From contig WPIF01000005.1 in the NCBI GenBank assembly GCA_009773185.1, forward strand, positions 62,001 through 126,000: 64,000 nt of DNA, written 5' to 3'. The notes beneath the pieces are model-generated. The model saw only the letters and a program-made list of their open reading frames with translations. It did no database searches and was not told the origin of the DNA. This stretch comes from Nitrospirota bacterium (GTDB lineage: Bacteria; Nitrospirota; Thermodesulfovibrionia; Thermodesulfovibrionales; UBA1546). Every line of letters starts with the position of its first letter. Within the stretch, counting starts at the first letter, position 1. Shown here one piece after another: positions 62,072-64,000 of the stretch. Position numbers and translations under genes: made by a program.

Positions 62072-62112
62072 GCAGTCAGCTGATAGCTGATAGCTGATAG
62101 CCGAAAGCTAAT
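62071..62112. repeat. Heptad repeat, ribE-ribBA
   Basis: CAGCTGATAGCTGATAGCTG units with a seven-base period, one of the most regular tandems in the window. Confidence 0.75.
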
Positions 62113-62115
62113 AAA

Positions 62116-63330
62116 ATGGAAAGGTATAAATTCAACACAATAGACGAAGCCATAGATGACATAACAAAAGGCAAGATGATAATTCTTGTTGATGATGAAG
62201 ACCGGGAGAATGAAGGCGACCTGTGCATGGCGGCAGAGAAGGTAACACCGCAGGCAATTAATTTTATGGCAAAGCACGGGAGGGGGCTTATATGCCTTTC
62301 CCTTACGCCTGAACGGGTGGAAGAATTAAAACTTCAGATGATGACAGATGACAATACCTCGCCATTCGGCACTGCCTTCACCGTATCAATAGAGGCCAAA
62401 AAGGGCGTAACAACAGGAATTTCCGCCTCAGACAGGGCAACCACCATACTTACGGCAATTAACCCGCATACAAAGCCGGAAGATATTTCCAAACCCGGGC
62501 ACATATTCCCTCTGCGTGCCAAAAGAGGAGGCGTGCTTCAGAGGGCCGGACAGACAGAAGGCTCTGTTGACCTTTCAAGGCTTGCAGGCCTTTATCCGGC
62601 AGGCGTTATATGCGAGATTATGAATGACGACGGTACAATGTCAAGAGTGCCCCAGCTCACGGAATTTTCAAAGAAGCACAATATGAAGATAGTGACTGTA
62701 AAGGACCTGATCAAATACAGGATGAGGGCAGAGCTTTTTGTAAAGCGCATAACAACAACAAAACTGCCTACGGAGTTTGGGGGGGATTTTACTGCCATCG
62801 CTTATGCAAATGAACTGGACAGCAACATACATATCGCCCTTGTCAAGGGAGAGATAAAACACGAAGACGAGGTCCTTGTCAGGGTACATTCAGAGTGCCT
62901 TACGGGTGATGTTTTTGGTTCAAAAAGGTGCGACTGCGGCGAACAGCTTCATGAGGCCATGGAACTCATAGGGAGAGAAGGAAAAGGCGTTATCTTATAT
63001 ATGAGGCAGGAGGGAAGAGGGATAGGCCTTGTCAATAAATTAAGGTCGTACGAACTTCAGGACAAAGGGTTTGATACTGTCGAGGCCAATATAAAACTCG
63101 GGTTTAAACCGGACCTCAGGGATTACGGCATAGGAGCACAGATGCTTGTTGACCTTGGCGTGAGAAAGATGCGGCTGATGACAAATAACCCCAAAAAGAT
63201 TGTTGGCCTTGAGGGATATGGGCTCAAGGTAGTAGAAAGAGTTCCGATAGAGACAAAACCTCATGACAAAAATATTCTTTACCTCAAAACAAAAAAGAAA
63301 AAATTAGGGCATATGTTGGACAGCGTATGA
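62116..63330 (+). CDS. ribBA: Bifunctional RibBA (DHBP synthase / GTP cyclohydrolase II)
   Basis: RibBA makes both precursors of riboflavin. The N-terminal DHBP synthase has [21 protein letters not shown] and [21 protein letters not shown]. The C-terminal cyclohydrolase has [24 protein letters not shown] with the zinc Cys set and [10 protein letters not shown]. At 404 residues it is a full fusion. The two genes of this run together would supply riboflavin with ribH and ribD, which are not in view. Confidence 0.96.
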   Translation: MERYKFNTIDEAIDDITKGKMIILVDDEDRENEGDLCMAAEKVTPQAINFMAKHGRGLICLSLTPERVEELKLQMMTDDNTSPFGTAFTVSIEAKKGVTTGISASDRATTILTAINPHTKPEDISKPGHIFPLRAKRGGVLQRAGQTEGSVDLSRLAGLYPAGVICEIMNDDGTMSRVPQLTEFSKKHNMKIVTVKDLIKYRMRAELFVKRITTTKLPTEFGGDFTAIAYANELDSNIHIALVKGEIKHEDEVLVRVHSECLTGDVFGSKRCDCGEQLHEAMELIGREGKGVILYMRQEGRGIGLVNKLRSYELQDKGFDTVEANIKLGFKPDLRDYGIGAQMLVDLGVRKMRLMTNNPKKIVGLEGYGLKVVERVPIETKPHDKNILYLKTKKKKLGHMLDSV

Positions 63331-63333
63331 ACA

Positions 63334-64000
63334 ATGCCGGAAACTTTTAAGCTCAATATCACATCCGGAGAAAGAAAAGGCGAGACATACCCGCTGCTGA
63401 ATTTTCCGTTCAGAATCGGGAGGGCTGCAGACAACGACCTTGTGCTTGAAGATAAAAGGGTTTCCCGTTACCACTCTGAAATATATCTGATTAACGGCGA
63501 ATATTCCATCAAAGACCTCGGAAGCCAGAACGGCACCTGGGTCAATGGGGTAAAAATCACAACCACAGGCATCAAGGCCGGCAATACCATTACCATAGGC
63601 GGCAACACTCTTCTTTTTGATTCTGAGGGGAAAAACATATTTGTGGAAGTTGACACACCGGATCTCCACACAATCATCAAACCTGCAAAAGACATTCTGA
63701 TGGGCACAATAGAAGAAAAGGATGACGGTTTCTCTCCCGATATCCTCAGAAAACGAACAGCGATGCTAAGCGCCCTTTACCAGATAAGCAGGGATATTTT
63801 AAAGGAATCCGAGATTGATTCCATATTGAATCTGACGGCCAATACAATTATGGGCAATATTAAGGCTGAAAGGGTATATATCCTGCTGAAAGATGAGGAT
63901 CTGGGCCCCATAAAAATTGCGCTCGCCAGAGACGCCGGTAAGATATCGGGCAAAGAAGATAAATTAATGCTGAGCAGAACTGTAATAAACAGGGTTATGG
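63334..64000 (+). CDS. FHA domain protein (cut by the window edge)
   Basis: The visible 222 residues start MPETFKLNITSGERKGETYPL with an FHA domain: FRIGRAADNDLVLEDKRVSRYHSEI and the terminal SQNGTWVNG, which bind phospho-threonine. After a linker, a GAF-like domain begins near residue 145 (LSALYQISRDILKESEIDSILNLTANTIMGNI). The C-terminal part lies beyond the window. Such proteins often continue into a sigma-54 AAA+, adenylate cyclase or phosphatase domain; which one cannot be told here. Confidence 0.85.
   Translation, partial: MPETFKLNITSGERKGETYPLLNFPFRIGRAADNDLVLEDKRVSRYHSEIYLINGEYSIKDLGSQNGTWVNGVKITTTGIKAGNTITIGGNTLLFDSEGKNIFVEVDTPDLHTIIKPAKDILMGTIEEKDDGFSPDILRKRTAMLSALYQISRDILKESEIDSILNLTANTIMGNIKAERVYILLKDEDLGPIKIALARDAGKISGKEDKLMLSRTVINRVM

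Overview
The window is about 64 kb of a moderate-GC, Gram-negative bacterial chromosome. It has type IV pilus assembly genes, SecDF-YajC, periplasmic DsbC-like and L,D-transpeptidase enzymes and a sigma-54 response regulator. The gene style (a CxxCH-bearing DsbC, ExeA-type ATPase, PilY1 with a long Cys-rich insert, many palindromic intergenic repeats) suggests a Nitrospirota- or deltaproteobacteria-like lineage. That placement is inference; there is no rRNA gene here to confirm it.

Layout. 1-3.3 kb: fdhD and an NtrB/NtrC-type two-component pair on the minus strand. 3.4-5.6 kb: a membrane protein, a lipoate ligase/octanoyltransferase and YjbQ. 5.7-9.7 kb: a single-chain restriction-methyltransferase and a predicted nuclease. 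9.8-14.2 kb: a small Cys protein, an ExeA-like ATPase, class II aldolase and phosphofructokinase. 14.3-21.2 kb: a type I restriction system (hsdRMS) followed by a toxin-antitoxin-SecB-like chaperone triad. 21.3-31.3 kb: tRNA-Leu, hisA, speD, serS, panC, rmuC and other housekeeping genes. 31.7-32.5 kb: a small nucleotidyltransferase module between two similar repeats. 32.5-36 kb: mnmE-yidC-yidD-rpmH with no rnpA. 36-44.4 kb: a DUF401-type membrane protein, yajC-secD-secF, recJ and relA/spoT. 44.4-46.8 kb: three small gene pairs separated by four copies of one palindromic repeat. 46.9-56.2 kb: a type IV pilus minor-pilin/PilY1 operon. 56.2-64 kb: a coiled-coil protein, a DsbC-like protein, murA, rpsU, a ROK kinase, lepB, ribE, ribBA and the start of an FHA protein.

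The most unusual material is non-coding. At least four families of structured repeats lie between and inside genes. (1) A palindrome (TATGTAATCC...GGATTACATA) brackets each of three toxin-antitoxin-like gene pairs, so 44.4-46.8 kb looks like a cassette array without a local integrase. (2) A degenerate 7-bp-period element occurs at some fifteen places. It is intergenic, or translated in frame in the leaders of exported proteins, and once lies inside recJ, so unrelated proteins share heptapeptides such as YRIQDT. (3) A ~130-bp element (serS-panC and secF-recJ) has a conserved core, but its outer arms differ between copies while remaining self-complementary. (4) A short hairpin repeat flanks the nucleotidyltransferase module. 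The two restriction systems also share a near-identical 39-bp promoter region although they are 8.5 kb apart.

Functional links: the restriction systems and the toxin-antitoxin-chaperone triad form a defence-type region. The yajC-secD-secF, yidC and lepB genes serve protein export, which the pilus operon needs. Adjacent aldolase and phosphofructokinase genes suggest co-expressed glycolytic steps.
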